NCBI GenBank assembly: GCA_003168375.1
Contig: PMSI01000005.1
Coordinates: 124,001-188,000 of the forward strand
DNA: 64,000 nt
Source: Vulcanimicrobiota bacterium
GTDB lineage: Bacteria > Vulcanimicrobiota > Vulcanimicrobiia > Vulcanimicrobiales > Vulcanimicrobiaceae
Direction: 5' to 3'
How positions within the stretch are numbered: the first letter of the stretch is position 1; each line of letters opens with the position of its first letter. The notes under the pieces are model-generated. The model made no database searches and was not told the DNA's origin. It saw only the letters and a program-made list of their open reading frames with translations. Both the position numbers and the translations under genes were made by a program. Positions 16,116 through 25,511 of the stretch are shown piece by piece.

Positions 16116-17618
16116 CTAATCATCGGCGAGGCGGACGACCTTCGTCATGTGGTCGCTCTCGACGAGGCGGCCCAGCGTCGCGAAGCCGCTTTCGACTTCG
16201 CCGAACACGGTGAAGTCGCGATTCAAGTGCAGCTGCGGCGAGAGCGTGATGTAGAACTGCGTCCCGGCCGAGTCACGGATCGCGTGCGCATTGGGCGGAT
16301 CGGTGTAGTTCAAGCCCATCGAGATCACGCCGGAGCGCTGCTCGACCGGGTTCTCCTCGGCGGGGATCGTATAGCCGGCATCGCCCTCGCCGTTGTCGTT
16401 CGGATCGCCGGTTTGCACGACGAAGTCCGGGACGATGCGGAACCAGCGCAGGTTGTCGTAGTAGCCGCGGTCGACGAGGTTCAGGAAATTGGCGACCGTC
16501 AGCGGCGCCCATTCGGGGTAGAGGCGCACGACCAGCGTCCCTTTTGTGGTGCCGATGCGGACGCGCGGGTGCGGACCGGTCATCGGGCCGTCGAGTTGCG
16601 CGCTGGTCGCCGCCACGAGCGGAAGGTCGAGACGCGCATCAGCGGCGACGGGCTTTCGCACCGGGCCCAACGCCGCCGGGCGCGGGAGCGGCACCTCGGT
16701 GTTCTCGGGCTCGGGCGCCGGGGTCGCGATCTCGGCCGGGATCGCGCCGAGGTGATCGGTGCGCTGCAGTCCGGCCAGCACCTTGATCGACTCGTACGCC
16801 TGCTCGCGGACGCGCCAGGACGAATCTTTGAGCAGCGGCTGAAGCTGGGCCAGCCCGGCAACGAGCTTGCGGCGACCAACCAGGTCAGCGAACTGTATTC
16901 GTACCAGTTCATCGCGGTCGGCCAGACCGGCTCGGACCGCCGCGGGCGACGTCGCCAAAGCGTACGCCCGGCGCAGGGTCCATGCCTCGTGCCAGCGCAC
17001 GGCAGGCGCCCGCTCGCGGCCGAAAGCGCGCTCGACACGTGCCGCGACGGCATTCGCGTTCGCGGCGTCGCTCCAGGCCGAGAGCGCGGTCGCCGCGCGT
17101 GCCCGAGCGAGCGGGTCGATGTCGCGATCCAGGAGCGCCAGCAGCGGCGTAGCGAGTGCGGTGGATCCCGGATTCTTGGCCGCCTTGCAGCGCCAGCCCG
17201 CATCGACCGCGGCCACGCGGACGGCTGCGGCGGGGTCGGCGAGCCTTTCGGCAACCAACTTGGTTTCGAGAGGGGTCTTAGCGGCCAAGAGACCGTACCC
17301 GTACACAGCTAGAGCTCGGAGCGGAACGTCTTGCGCCGCGGTCGCGTTCTTTAGGGGCCCGGCCGCGCGAGGATCTCCGGTTCTCCCGAGCGCCAGCGCC
17401 GCCCGCCCCGCCAGTCTCGCGTCACCTGACGCAAGCGCCGCGGTCAGCTCGTCGGAAAACGTCCGGGTGCTCTCGAGCTCAACCAATCGCCGATAACCAA
17501 GTTGCTCGTCCGGAGCAGCCGAAACCGGCGCGAGGACACCCGCCGCGGTAACGACCCCCGCGATGGTAAGGACCGCACGAACCTTGATGCAAGCGGTAGT
17601 CCAGCCGATAACATTCAT
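16116..17618 (-). CDS. HEAT-repeat protein with C-terminal cyclophilin-type peptidyl-prolyl isomerase
   Basis: 500-aa exported protein. After a signal segment (VLTIAGVVTAAGVLAPVSA) come HEAT-like helical repeats from about residue 40 to 290 (AGRAALALGRTGDPRAAGPL; LADPAAAVRVAAVDAG; WRVREQAYESIKVLAG). The last 165 residues are a cyclophilin domain: VRIGTTKGTLVVRLYPEWAP, ANFLNLVDRGYYDNLRWFRI, FVVQTGDPNDNGEGDAGYTI, GTQFYITLSPQLHLNRDFTV. The catalytic region FRIVPDFVVQTGD is intact. The enzyme probably acts on exported proteins, with HEAT repeats providing protein contacts. Fusion of the two is uncommon. Confidence 0.9.
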   Translation of the reverse strand: MNVIGWTTACIKVRAVLTIAGVVTAAGVLAPVSAAPDEQLGYRRLVELESTRTFSDELTAALASGDARLAGRAALALGRTGDPRAAGPLKNATAAQDVPLRALAVYGYGLLAAKTPLETKLVAERLADPAAAVRVAAVDAGWRCKAAKNPGSTALATPLLALLDRDIDPLARARAATALSAWSDAANANAVAARVERAFGRERAPAVRWHEAWTLRRAYALATSPAAVRAGLADRDELVRIQFADLVGRRKLVAGLAQLQPLLKDSSWRVREQAYESIKVLAGLQRTDHLGAIPAEIATPAPEPENTEVPLPRPAALGPVRKPVAADARLDLPLVAATSAQLDGPMTGPHPRVRIGTTKGTLVVRLYPEWAPLTVANFLNLVDRGYYDNLRWFRIVPDFVVQTGDPNDNGEGDAGYTIPAEENPVEQRSGVISMGLNYTDPPNAHAIRDSAGTQFYITLSPQLHLNRDFTVFGEVESGFATLGRLVESDHMTKVVRLADD

Positions 17619-17676
17619 GGGTTCGCTTACGTTACTGAGTCAGGTCGATTTTCATCCACGAGGTTCACCCCCACTC

Positions 17677-18012
17677 ATGTCAACCCCAGAACGCAAACCC
17701 GGAAGCGGCATGTCAGTCCGCGAAGCCGGCCAAAAAGGCGGCGAGACCGTCAAGAAAAAGTATGGACCCGAGTTCTACGAGATGATCGGGCGCAAGGGCG
17801 GCCAGGCCACCAAGAAAGCCCACGGCCACGCCTTCTACGAAGCCATCGGCAAGAAGGGCGGCAAGAAGGGTGGCGAGGCAACTCGCGACCGCTACGGCCC
17901 TGAATTCTACGAAACGATCGGTCAGAAGGGCGGCCAGAAGGTCAAAGCTCTGATCGAACAGGGCAAGAAGGCAGCGGCCGCAGCCGCCGAGGCGGAGAAG
18001 AAAGCCAGCTAA
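17677..18012 (+). CDS. KGG-repeat stress-induced protein
   Basis: Small, basic, very hydrophilic protein of about 111 residues built from repeats of the type GQKGGETVKKKYGPEFYEMI, GRKGGQATKKAHGHAFYEAI and GKKGGKKGGEATRDRYGPEF, four Lys-Gly-Gly units in all, then an Ala/Lys tail. KGG repeats mark general stress proteins related to GsiB/Em-like hydrophilins, usually induced by starvation, osmotic stress or drying. Starts are possible at 17677 or at the ATG at 17710, which has GGAAG just upstream. It is divergent from the HEAT-cyclophilin gene. Confidence 0.85.
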   Translation: MSTPERKPGSGMSVREAGQKGGETVKKKYGPEFYEMIGRKGGQATKKAHGHAFYEAIGKKGGKKGGEATRDRYGPEFYETIGQKGGQKVKALIEQGKKAAAAAAEAEKKAS

Positions 18013-18016
18013 GGGA

Positions 18017-18634
18017 GTGCCCGGCATTCGCCGGACGGCCGTTGTAGGGGCGGCCTTCCTCCTTTTGTCGTCGGCCTGGGCGACCGCTGAATCCCCGCAA
18101 CAGCATCTGCTGCCGGCGGGCTCGGCGGTCGTCTTCGTTACGGATGCCCCGCTCGATGCGGGCCGGCGCGAGGGCGACACCGTCAGCGTCCACCTGCGCA
18201 ACAACCTCCTGCTCGACGGACTCGTGCTGGCTCCGGCCGGAACGCGCGCGCAGCTCCTCGTCGGCGGCATCACGATGCCCGACGGGAAGCGTCGTCCGCT
18301 CGTTCTGCTCGACCGGTTCACGATCAGTGCCGGGCTCATGCCCGTCCGCTCGGTCGAACCGATCGTGCCCCCGATTCCGGCGGGCGCCGAGATCGACGCA
18401 CGCACCTTGGCCGAGGTCGACCATATCGGCGACCGCTTGTCGATCCGAATCCCCTTCCCGTTCGCCCTCACCGGCGACCGGCCCGCGTCCGCGTACACGC
18501 CGACGCCCGCACGCACCGCATCGGCGCGCGTCATGATGAAGCCGGGACCGAGGACGTCGCCCAGCGCCGCGCCGACGGGAGCCCCCATTCCCGCATCGCC
18601 CGACCCCTCCACCACGAAGATACCGGGCAAATAA
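18017..18634 (+). CDS. secreted protein of unknown function (a)
   Basis: 205 residues from a GTG four bases after the KGG gene. Signal peptide MPGIRRTAVVGAAFLLLSSA then ATAES. The mature part has strands such as LPAGSAVVFVTDAPLDAG, VSVHLRNNLLLDGLVLAPAG and AQLLVGGITMPDGKRRPLVL, and an IP/P-rich segment PIVPPIPAGAEIDARTL, reminiscent of a beta-barrel or SH3-like fold seen in proteins that set surface resistance; this is only a visual impression. The last 40 residues are a low-complexity Ser/Pro/Ala/Thr tail. First of three consecutive secreted unknowns. Confidence 0.7.
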   Translation: MPGIRRTAVVGAAFLLLSSAWATAESPQQHLLPAGSAVVFVTDAPLDAGRREGDTVSVHLRNNLLLDGLVLAPAGTRAQLLVGGITMPDGKRRPLVLLDRFTISAGLMPVRSVEPIVPPIPAGAEIDARTLAEVDHIGDRLSIRIPFPFALTGDRPASAYTPTPARTASARVMMKPGPRTSPSAAPTGAPIPASPDPSTTKIPGK

Positions 18635-18650
18635 GCGCGAACGGGCACGC

Positions 18651-19370
18651 ATGATGCGTCGTCGTTCGACCTTTCTGCTCGCGTGCGTTCTCGCGCTCGC
18701 ACCGTGCGCCGCCCACGCCGCGGACGCACCGGCCGCGGCGCCGACTGCAGCTCCCTCACCGAGCGTCGCCGAGGCGGCGTTCCTCAAGAAGGTGATGACG
18801 GATCTCCCGAAGCGGTATCCGACGCCACAGGCCGCGATAAAAGCCGGTTACGTCCGGTACACGAACGAGGACGAGACCGGCGCGATCAGCTACGTCAACA
18901 TCAAGGCGTGGGACACCACCGATCCGGACGTTCCCGCCCAGCTGTGGTACGACGTCAAGGGGCGTTTGATCGGCGCCGACTTCAGCGTGCGACGCAACCC
19001 CGATGCAACGCCCGCGCCGAAGCCCGCGCGCCCCTCGCTGTTCGGGATCGATCCGCTACGCGTCATCACCATCGGCGCGCACATCCACTACGTCACCTGC
19101 GACAAGGCGACCGGCAAATGCTTCTACGGAAAAGCCGTCGGCGCGAAGAAGTACGCGACCGTCGGCGACGTCGAGCACCCCACCGCGGATGGTTTGGTGA
19201 AGGTCGGCGCGGTGAAGGACGCCGCGAGCGTCAGCGCCGTCTTCTTGTATCCGGCGATCTACGACGTCTCGGTGTGGATCGTGCCGAACCCGCTGGGCCA
19301 GTTCGCCGACAAGAATCCGAATGTCACGCCAAGCCCGACCGCGGGCAAAGGCGAAGACGACCCGATGTAA
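18651..19370 (+). CDS. secreted protein of unknown function (b)
   Basis: 239 residues. A signal peptide (RRRSTFLLACVLALAPCAAH) is followed by a Pro/Ala linker and a folded part with TPQAAIKAGYVRYTNEDETG, SYVNIKAWDTTDPDVPAQLW, VITIGAHIHYVTC and GKAVGAKKYATVGD, then a Pro-rich tail. Two Cys lie close together (YVTCDKATGKCFYG) and may pair or bind metal. Tandem ATGs at 18651 and 18654 both serve as starts. It is 16 bp after secreted protein (a), likely the same operon. No family recognised. Confidence 0.72.
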   Translation: MMRRRSTFLLACVLALAPCAAHAADAPAAAPTAAPSPSVAEAAFLKKVMTDLPKRYPTPQAAIKAGYVRYTNEDETGAISYVNIKAWDTTDPDVPAQLWYDVKGRLIGADFSVRRNPDATPAPKPARPSLFGIDPLRVITIGAHIHYVTCDKATGKCFYGKAVGAKKYATVGDVEHPTADGLVKVGAVKDAASVSAVFLYPAIYDVSVWIVPNPLGQFADKNPNVTPSPTAGKGEDDPM

Positions 19371-19374
19371 CGTG

Positions 19375-20214
19375 ATGCCCTCGCGAATCGCGCTCGGCGC
19401 GCTCTGCACTTTCGCGCTGACCGCCCAAGTGCCGGCACCGGCGCCGGTCCCGTCGACCCTCCCTGAGATCGGTCGCGTCCACTCGAAGGGATTGTGTACT
19501 ACCGTACGCGACAGCGTCGCGCCGATGGTGCTCGGCCTGATGAAGAGCGACGAGTTGGTCGGCGCCGGGCATCGCGCGTTCTTGAAGATGGCCGACGACA
19601 CGAGGACCGATCCGAGTCCGACCAAGGCCGGGCTCGCGATGCAGATGGACCAGCTCTACCTGCGCAAGGCCGTCGACGCCATGGCGCACAATCTCGTCAT
19701 CATCGACAAGCTGCTTGGGGACACCAAGCAATTCCCGAAAAACGCGACGACCGACGACGATCGCGTCGCTCAGCTGTTGAAAGAACAGATTGCGGCCGTC
19801 GCCGCACAGCAGCGCAAGACCCTCGATGTCATGAACGGCGCGCTCGAGACCGACGCGCTGGGCCGGATGCAGAATGATTTCGGCGGCGGCAGCACCGTCA
19901 TGGGCGCGACCGCCGGCACGAACGCGCCGAAGGGTTCGCTCTCTTCCCCGCAGCGTGGGGCGGATCCGAGCGGCTCGTTCGTCGGCGTCGCCGGTCTGAG
20001 CATGCCGGAGAACGGTTCGACGACCATCGATCCGCGCACGCTCGCGACCGGGAAGACCGCCGGGCACACGGCGTGGGACCGGCTGGCGCGCAACGTCGAG
20101 GTGCAGCAGAGTGCGATCGCCGGGGCCGAGCAACGGCTCTCGCCGACCGTCGTCGCGATCTCGATCGCGTGCCGCGAGGAGCTTGCCTCCCCCTCACCAC
20201 GTCCGTTACCGTAG
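19375..20214 (+). CDS. secreted protein of unknown function (c)
   Basis: 279 residues from the ATG at 19375, four bases after the preceding gene. The N-terminus (RIALGALCTFALTAQVPAPA) is a signal peptide. The mature part is mostly helical: SKGLCTTVRDSVAPMVLGLM, AVDAMAHNLVIIDKLLGD, and VAQLLKEQIAAVAAQQRKTL, followed by a Gly/Ser-rich middle and a final amphipathic helix (AWDRLARNVEVQQSAIAGAE). Cys occurs near residues 11, 44 and 269. Its 3' end overlaps the convergent HPt gene by 9 bp. Function unknown; co-expression with proteins (a) and (b) is likely. Confidence 0.7.
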   Translation: MPSRIALGALCTFALTAQVPAPAPVPSTLPEIGRVHSKGLCTTVRDSVAPMVLGLMKSDELVGAGHRAFLKMADDTRTDPSPTKAGLAMQMDQLYLRKAVDAMAHNLVIIDKLLGDTKQFPKNATTDDDRVAQLLKEQIAAVAAQQRKTLDVMNGALETDALGRMQNDFGGGSTVMGATAGTNAPKGSLSSPQRGADPSGSFVGVAGLSMPENGSTTIDPRTLATGKTAGHTAWDRLARNVEVQQSAIAGAEQRLSPTVVAISIACREELASPSPRPLP

Positions 20215-20538
20215 CGCGGTCAGCGCCGCCAGCTCTTCACCCAGCCGCGCGACGCAGCTCCGCAGCGTAGGAGCGTCGTGAAAATCCGCGCGCTCGAGGT
20301 CTTCGGCGGCGCGCTGCAGGCGCACCGCGCCCACGTTCGCGGCGACTCCTTTGAGCGCGTGCAGTAGATCGCGCATCCTATCGCCGGCCAACTCCGCGGT
20401 GCTGCGAATCTCTGCCGTGATCCCGCTCGCTTCGTCGACGAGCGCCGTTAGCAATTCTCGCGCGAGTCCGGCTGAGCCGCCGGTGATCGCGTCGAGCCGG
20501 CCGCGGTCGAGTACGGGTTCGTCGTTCGAAGCGCTCAC
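20206..20538 (-). CDS. HPt-domain phosphotransfer protein
   Basis: 110-aa four-helix histidine phosphotransfer protein. The phospho-accepting histidine lies in RDLLHALKGVAANVGAVRLQ (His-x2-Lys-Gly), preceded by the helix ARELLTALVDEASGITAEIR. The GTG start at 20538 overlaps the stop of the HD-GYP reading frame (GTGA), so it is translationally coupled to it. With the hybrid kinase and the receiver-HD-GYP gene upstream it completes a relay: kinase His, kinase receiver Asp, HPt His, effector receiver Asp. Confidence 0.85.
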   Translation of the reverse strand: MSASNDEPVLDRGRLDAITGGSAGLARELLTALVDEASGITAEIRSTAELAGDRMRDLLHALKGVAANVGAVRLQRAAEDLERADFHDAPTLRSCVARLGEELAALTALR

Positions 20539-21176
20539 GCGGCAACGCTGTCGTGGAAGCGGCGCTCGATCGACAGCACGCGCTCGCGCGCTGCAAGGAA
20601 CGGCTTGGCGATGGCTGGGTCGAAGTGTGTTCCAGAGGAGCGCTCGATCTCCGCGAACGCGTCGTCGGTGCTCCATGCTTTCTTGTACGGCCGGACGGAG
20701 AGCAGCGCGTCGAAGACGTCGCACAGCGCGGCGATGCGCGCTGCGACCGGGATCGTTTCCCCGCTCAATCCGCCCGGATAACCGGAGCCGTCCCAGCGCT
20801 CGTGGTGCCGCAACGCGATCTCCGCTGCGAGCTGCAGGATCGCGGAACTGCTGCCTTCCAGGATCGAGTGCCCGACGGTCGTGTGCTGGCGCATGATGAC
20901 CCATTCCTCGGGCGTAAGCGCCCCCGGCTTGAGCAAGATGCTGTCCGGCGTCGAGACCTTGCCGATGTCGTGCATCGGGGTCGCGAGCGACAGCAGCCGC
21001 TGCTCCGCCGCGCTCATCCCGAGCAACCCGCCGAGGAGCCCGGCGTACTGCCCCATGCGCGCGACGTGGTTGCCGGTTTCGTTGTCGCGGAATCCGGCGA
21101 CGCGCATGAGACGCTCGATCGTCTCTTCCTCGCGATCGACGATCTTGCGCGTCGCGCGCTCGACGGCTTCTTGCAA
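20535..21176 (-). CDS. HD-GYP cyclic-di-GMP phosphodiesterase domain (3' part of a split receiver-HD-GYP gene)
   Basis: About 213 residues from an apparent TTG. HD-GYP motifs are complete: GNHVARMGQYAGLLG, MHDIGKV (His-Asp), HTTVGHSIL, HHERWDGSGYPGGLSG and VFDALLSVRPYKKAW. Proteins of this type hydrolyse cyclic di-GMP. The coiled linker VDREEETIERLMRVAG at the start normally follows a receiver. Here a 23-bp tandem duplication immediately upstream shifts the frame, separating this part from the receiver at 21607. With one copy removed, the frame reads ALHESRVALRDRAESLQEAV without a break. Whether the TTG at 21176 is used is unknown; otherwise the domain would not be made. Confidence 0.85.
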   Translation of the reverse strand: MQEAVERATRKIVDREEETIERLMRVAGFRDNETGNHVARMGQYAGLLGGLLGMSAAEQRLLSLATPMHDIGKVSTPDSILLKPGALTPEEWVIMRQHTTVGHSILEGSSSAILQLAAEIALRHHERWDGSGYPGGLSGETIPVAARIAALCDVFDALLSVRPYKKAWSTDDAFAEIERSSGTHFDPAIAKPFLAARERVLSIERRFHDSVAA

Positions 21177-21607
21177 CGACTCGGCCCGATCGCGCAGCGC
21201 GACTCGGCCCGATCGCGCAGCGCGACTCGGCTCTCATGCAGCGCGAGCAAGTTGCGTACGCGCGCGAGGAACTCCACCGGATCCGCCGGCTTGGTCAGGA
21301 AATCGCTCGCGCCGAGTTCGAGCGCGCGATGCCGCACGCCGCGGTCCTCCTCCACGGTGATCATGACGATCGGCGTCGGCGTCTCGGCCCCCGGCCGAAG
21401 CGCACGGTATTCCGCGATGAACGTCAGCCCGTCGAGGGCCGGCATCCGATAGTCGAGGATCAGCAAATCAGGTTCGGACGTCACGCACCACGCGAGCGCC
21501 TGGACCGAGGAGGTGAACGTGGTGGCCTCGATCCCAGCGATCTGCGAGACGATCGCCAAATAGACGCGGAGGTTGGTCGGGCTGTCGTCGACGATCAAGA
21601 CGCGCAT
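21014..21607 (-). CDS. response regulator receiver domain (5' part of a split receiver-HD-GYP gene)
   Basis: Starts at ATG 21607, seven bases after GGAGAA and overlapping the end of the kinase gene by 13 bp. Residues 1-125 are a receiver domain: MRVLIVDDSPTNLRVYL (acidic pair), LLILDYRMPALDG (phospho-acceptor Asp), VMITVEEDRG and TKPADPVEFL (Lys). After VRNLLALHESRVALRDRAES the reading frame enters the 23-bp duplication and continues out of frame for about 60 residues of Arg/Ser-rich nonsense. In the undisrupted form it would run into the HD-GYP domain and end at 20535. It is the probable output regulator of the adjacent kinase. Confidence 0.85.
   Translation of the reverse strand: MRVLIVDDSPTNLRVYLAIVSQIAGIEATTFTSSVQALAWCVTSEPDLLILDYRMPALDGLTFIAEYRALRPGAETPTPIVMITVEEDRGVRHRALELGASDFLTKPADPVEFLARVRNLLALHESRVALRDRAESRCAIGPSRCKKPSSARRARSSIARKRRSSVSCASPDSATTKPATTSRAWGSTPGSSAGCSG
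21177..21222. repeat. 23-bp direct tandem duplication that breaks the receiver-HD-GYP frame
   Basis: The 23 bases at 21177-21199 are repeated exactly at 21200-21222, with the first eight bases of a third copy following. 23 is not a multiple of three, so two copies put receiver and HD-GYP out of frame and one copy puts them in frame. Confidence 0.95.
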
Positions 21608-23949
21608 GTAGCGTTCTCCAAAGGCGTAGAGAGCCACCGCTCGAGGACCGCGCGCAGGGATTCCAGTTGGATCGGTTTTGCGAGATAGTCGTCCATGCCG
21701 GCGGCGAGACAGGCTTGGCGGTCGCGCTCGAGCGCACTCGCGGTCAGCGCGACGATCGTCAGGCGCTCGCCGGTGCCGCGTTCGGCATCGCGGATGGCGC
21801 GCGTCGCCGCGTAGCCGTCCAGCTCGGGCATGTGAACATCCATCAGGACGAGATCGTAGCGCCCGTCGCGCACTGCCCGCACCGCTTCGGGGCCGTTCTC
21901 GACGCAGTCGGCGACGAATCCCAGCTCGCGGAGCTGCAACGTCGTGATACGGCGATTGATATCCTGATCTTCGGCGACGAGGATGCGCACATCGGTGCGT
22001 CCCGGGACGTGCCGGCGCGCCGTCGCATCACCCTCGGCGACGAGAACCCGCACGCCGTCCGGCGCAGTCGCGTTCGACGCCGTGCGCGGAGCGAACGCCG
22101 GTTCGAACGGCGCTGCGAAGCTAAAGACGGAACCGGCGCCTTCACGGCTTTCGACCTCGATGCGGCCTCCCATGAGCTCGACCAGCCGACGCGATATCGA
22201 CAACCCGAGTCCGGATCCGCCGTAGCGCCGCGTGGTCGTGCCGTCGCCTTGCACGAACGGTTCGAACAAGCCGGCAAGCGCCGCCTGCGGTATCCCGATC
22301 CCGCTGTCCGTGACCGTGAAGCCGAGGAGGACGACGTCGTCGCGCGCGGTCAGCACGCTGGCCGCGACGCGCACAGCACCGCGCTCCGTGAACTTCACGG
22401 CGTTGCCGACGAGGTTCGTGAGCACTTGCCGGAGCCGCCCGCCGTCGCCGCGCACGAACTGCGGAAGCTGCGGTGACAGCACCAGACGAAGCTCGACGCC
22501 CTTCGACTCGGCGCTCGGTCGCAGCAGGCTCATCACGCTCTCGATGGTGGCGCAAACGTCGAAGTCGACCGCTTCCACGACGAGCTTTCCGGCCTCGATC
22601 TTCGAGAAGTCGAGGATGTCGTTGATCACCGCAAGCAACGACTGCGCCGATTCCATCATGGTCAGCGCGTACTCGCGCTGCGCAGGGCCGAGGTCGGTGC
22701 GCAGCAGCAGCTCGCTCATCGCGATCACGCCGTTCATCGGCGTACGGATCTCGTGGCTCATCGTCGCGACGAACTCGTCTTTGAGCCGCGTCGCTTCGAG
22801 TGCGCGGTCCAGCGCGTCGATCAGCTCTTCGCGCGCGCGCTGCCGCTCGGTGACGTCGCGAATCGTCGAGACGACGATGCGGTGGCCGTCGATCTCGGCA
22901 GTGCGGGCGCGCACCTCGACCGGGAACGAGCTTCCGTCGGTGCGGCGATGCACCGTCTCGAACTCGACGCCGCGTTCACGATCCGAGTCTTCGATCCCCG
23001 GCAGCGGATACGCCGGATCGTGCAGGCTGAAGATCGACAGGCCGACCAACTCCTCGCGCGAGCAGCCGTAGGCACGCAGTGCCGCTGCGTTCGCCTCGAT
23101 GATCGTCAGCGATTCGCGGTCGGTGAACAGGATGATGTCGCTCGTGACCTCGGAGAGCAAACGGTACCGAGCGAGCGCACCTTGCCGCGCCGCGAGCTCG
23201 TCCGCCATGTGTTGGAACGTCTGCGCAACGTGCGCGATCTCGTCCGTTCCGCCCGGCGGCGGAACGAGGGCTTCGCCGCGCCCGAACCGCTCCGCGTTCG
23301 CCGCCAGCCCGTTCAGGCGACGCACGATCGCGTGCGCGAAAGCGATGCCGAACCCGAACGTTAGGAGCGCGGTCAGCGCGCCGGCGGCGAGCAGCATCAG
23401 CCCAACGTTCCGGATCGCCTGGAGCCGGGCGAGGCCCTGAGCGTGCTGTTCGGTTTCGAGCCGTTGATACGCCGAGATCTCGGCGCGGAACTCGTCCATG
23501 TGACGCTTTCCTCGGCCACTCGCCACCCATGCGATCGCCGCCGCTCGCCGGTGCGCCCGAACGTTCTCCACTTGCACGGTGATCTCGGCAAGGCGCACCT
23601 GTGCTGAACGGCTCAACCGGGCGATCATCGCCGCTCGGCGGGGATCGGCTGCTGCGAGAGCCCTCAAGCGCGCGAAAGAGTCCGGGACTTCTTGCAGCGC
23701 TGTCGCGTACGGATCGAGAAAGCGCCGATTGCCGGTTAGCGCGTAACCGTTCATTCCCGCTTCCGCGTCGACGGCCGATCCGAGCAGTGCTTGTGTCGCA
23801 AGCAAGGCGACGTTCGATCGCCCTGTCAGCTCGCCGGCCCAACGCCCCTCGAGCTTCAGCACGGCTCCGCTGCCGATCACGAGCAGCATCGTGGCGACCG
23901 GAATTGTCACCAGGGCAAGCATTCGAAAGCGTAAGCCGCGTTTTATCAC
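21595..23949 (-). CDS. hybrid sensor histidine kinase (CHASE3-HAMP-PAS-HisKA-HATPase-REC)
   Basis: 784 aa. An N-terminal helix (MLALVTIPVATMLLVIGSG) and a second near residue 185 (GLMLLAAGALTALLTFGFGI) bracket an extracytoplasmic helical CHASE3-type sensor containing DAEAGMNGYALTGNRRFLDP. Next come HAMP (RRLNGLAANAERFGRG), a PAS domain near 265-375 (EANAAALRAYGCSREELVGL), HisKA with the phospho-His in FVATMSHEIRTPMNGVI near 396, the ATPase N box VLTNLVGNAVKFTERG and G boxes DSGIGIP and GGSGLGLSI, and a C-terminal receiver (LVLMDVHMPELDG). All catalytic residues are present. It overlaps the receiver-HD-GYP gene, so signal likely flows from this kinase through the HPt protein to cyclic-di-GMP turnover. 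Confidence 0.95.
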   Translation of the reverse strand: MIKRGLRFRMLALVTIPVATMLLVIGSGAVLKLEGRWAGELTGRSNVALLATQALLGSAVDAEAGMNGYALTGNRRFLDPYATALQEVPDSFARLRALAAADPRRAAMIARLSRSAQVRLAEITVQVENVRAHRRAAAIAWVASGRGKRHMDEFRAEISAYQRLETEQHAQGLARLQAIRNVGLMLLAAGALTALLTFGFGIAFAHAIVRRLNGLAANAERFGRGEALVPPPGGTDEIAHVAQTFQHMADELAARQGALARYRLLSEVTSDIILFTDRESLTIIEANAAALRAYGCSREELVGLSIFSLHDPAYPLPGIEDSDRERGVEFETVHRRTDGSSFPVEVRARTAEIDGHRIVVSTIRDVTERQRAREELIDALDRALEATRLKDEFVATMSHEIRTPMNGVIAMSELLLRTDLGPAQREYALTMMESAQSLLAVINDILDFSKIEAGKLVVEAVDFDVCATIESVMSLLRPSAESKGVELRLVLSPQLPQFVRGDGGRLRQVLTNLVGNAVKFTERGAVRVAASVLTARDDVVLLGFTVTDSGIGIPQAALAGLFEPFVQGDGTTTRRYGGSGLGLSISRRLVELMGGRIEVESREGAGSVFSFAAPFEPAFAPRTASNATAPDGVRVLVAEGDATARRHVPGRTDVRILVAEDQDINRRITTLQLRELGFVADCVENGPEAVRAVRDGRYDLVLMDVHMPELDGYAATRAIRDAERGTGERLTIVALTASALERDRQACLAAGMDDYLAKPIQLESLRAVLERWLSTPLENATCAS

Positions 23950-24315
23950 GACGGGTGGCTGCTCTCGTCGCCCTGCGTGCTACCGGCAAACGCACGGTCG
24001 GTATTTTCGCGCGCGCGCACTGGGCGCAAACTCGGGTTCGTTATCCCGAGCTCAGCGGGATGCACGCTCGCCAGCCGGCGGGTTAGAAAGTCGCGGACAT
24101 ACCGCACCCGAAAAGGTCGATCCACATGGCCCACCCTGACCCGAGCCTACGCCCCGGTTTCCCGACGTACCCAAAGGTGAACGGTATTGTCACATTCAGC
24201 GAAGGATCGCGAACAAAGAGCGTCACACTTTTCCCGTCGGCGCTCTCGAACGATGCCGCTCCGGCATGGAAAGCACCGAATCGCGCGCACCCCGGAACCA
24301 ATCGGGGGTCAGAGG
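23950..24315. other. 366-bp intergenic region between kinase and rpoD
   Basis: No convincing gene. It holds a short hairpin (CTCGGG and CCCGAG, 24031-24036 and 24045-24050, eight-base loop) and, on the minus strand directly after rpoD, a 72-codon open frame beginning with TTG at 24301 whose codon use is weak. Codon composition is less GC-biased here than in flanking genes. The stretch next to the kinase presumably carries its promoter, but I could not find convincing -35/-10 boxes. Confidence 0.5.
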
Positions 24316-25485
<1,170 letters not shown>

Positions 25486-25511
25486 CTGGTCTTCACCCCC
25501 TTTCCGTGGGG

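Noticed and set aside
24083-24301. 72-codon minus-strand frame after rpoD
   Set aside because: TTG start with no ribosome binding site, weak codon bias and no recognisable motif; described as intergenic.
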